Assembly (NCBI GenBank): GCA_964491875.1
Contig: CAZBIC010000039.1
Span: 3,302 to 67,301, forward strand
Length of the DNA stretch: 64,000 bases
Origin: JADJPG01 sp964491875
GTDB lineage: Bacteria > Verrucomicrobiota > Verrucomicrobiia > Limisphaerales > JADJPG01
Direction of reading: 5' to 3'
Of this stretch, positions 63,978 to 64,000 are shown in pieces (within the stretch, counting starts at the first letter, position 1; each line of letters opens with the position of its first letter). The notes beneath the pieces are model-generated. The model worked only from the letters and a program-made list of their open reading frames with translations. It searched no databases and was not told the DNA's origin. The translations under genes and the position numbers were made by a program.

Positions 63978-64000
63978 CTTCACACAAACACACCTGAGAA

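Overview
The window reads as chromosome from a GC-rich Gram-negative bacterium of the Verrucomicrobiota, probably the Pedosphaeraceae/Limisphaerales side. This is inferred from giant secreted FG-GAP/ASPIC-UnbV proteins, a PEP-CTERM protein, a Reg_prop (two-component propeller) sensor kinase, a DUF1080 hydrolase and an MglA/Roadblock locus, plus weak Shine-Dalgarno usage. No search was run; assignments rest on reading the translated sequence. One tRNA gene (Ala-CGC, 9139-9214) was found; no rRNA, CRISPR array, transposase or phage gene was seen.

Layout. (1) 1-9035, + strand: a surface-polysaccharide cluster of glycosyltransferases, two left-handed beta-helix acetyltransferases, an FkbM methyltransferase, a WecA-like initiating phosphoglycosyltransferase and an O-antigen ligase/polymerase interrupted by an in-frame TGA. 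Several of these genes are joined by 4-base start/stop overlaps. (2) 9139-9949: the tRNA and a CHRD/PEP-CTERM exported protein. (3) 10020-15571: two divergent gene sets built around one MglA-type GTPase and up to four Roadblock/LC7 domains, one of them in a gene broken by an in-frame TAG. The large Roadblock protein also carries three copies of an unrecognised ~120-residue module. (4) 15639-18122, - strand: a second O-antigen ligase fused to TPRs and a small secreted protein. (5) 18633-23299: DAHP synthase behind a terminator hairpin, a truncated GspF/PilC remnant abutting a Sel1-repeat protein, and a squalene-hopene-cyclase-family protein. (6) 23513-25744: an aldo/keto reductase-like protein and two small membrane proteins. 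(7) 25949-49625, - strand: about 24 kb of giant exported proteins: nine PPC-like repeats, four FG-GAP/ASPIC-UnbV paralogues of 1230-1260 aa, and a 1602-aa mosaic adhesin-like protein. (8) 49627-56868, - strand: a complete oligopeptide ABC transporter operon with a VOC gene inside it, followed one base later by the fourth FG-GAP paralogue, and preceded by a PQQ-like propeller protein. (9) 56958-59004, + strand: a tiny Cys-containing secreted peptide, ribBA and ribH. (10) 59001-62657, - strand: a response regulator and sensor kinase pair. (11) 62810-63859: a LapA-like membrane protein and a DUF1080 protein.

How it may fit together (inference): regions 1-4 look like envelope-glycan synthesis next to a small-GTPase/Roadblock switch of the type that sets polarity or surface export in other bacteria. 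Regions 7-8 look like a surface and nutrient-uptake locus. The window holds three damaged genes (in-frame TGA, in-frame TAG, GspF fragment); the first two could equally be sequence errors, so reads should be checked before biology is inferred.
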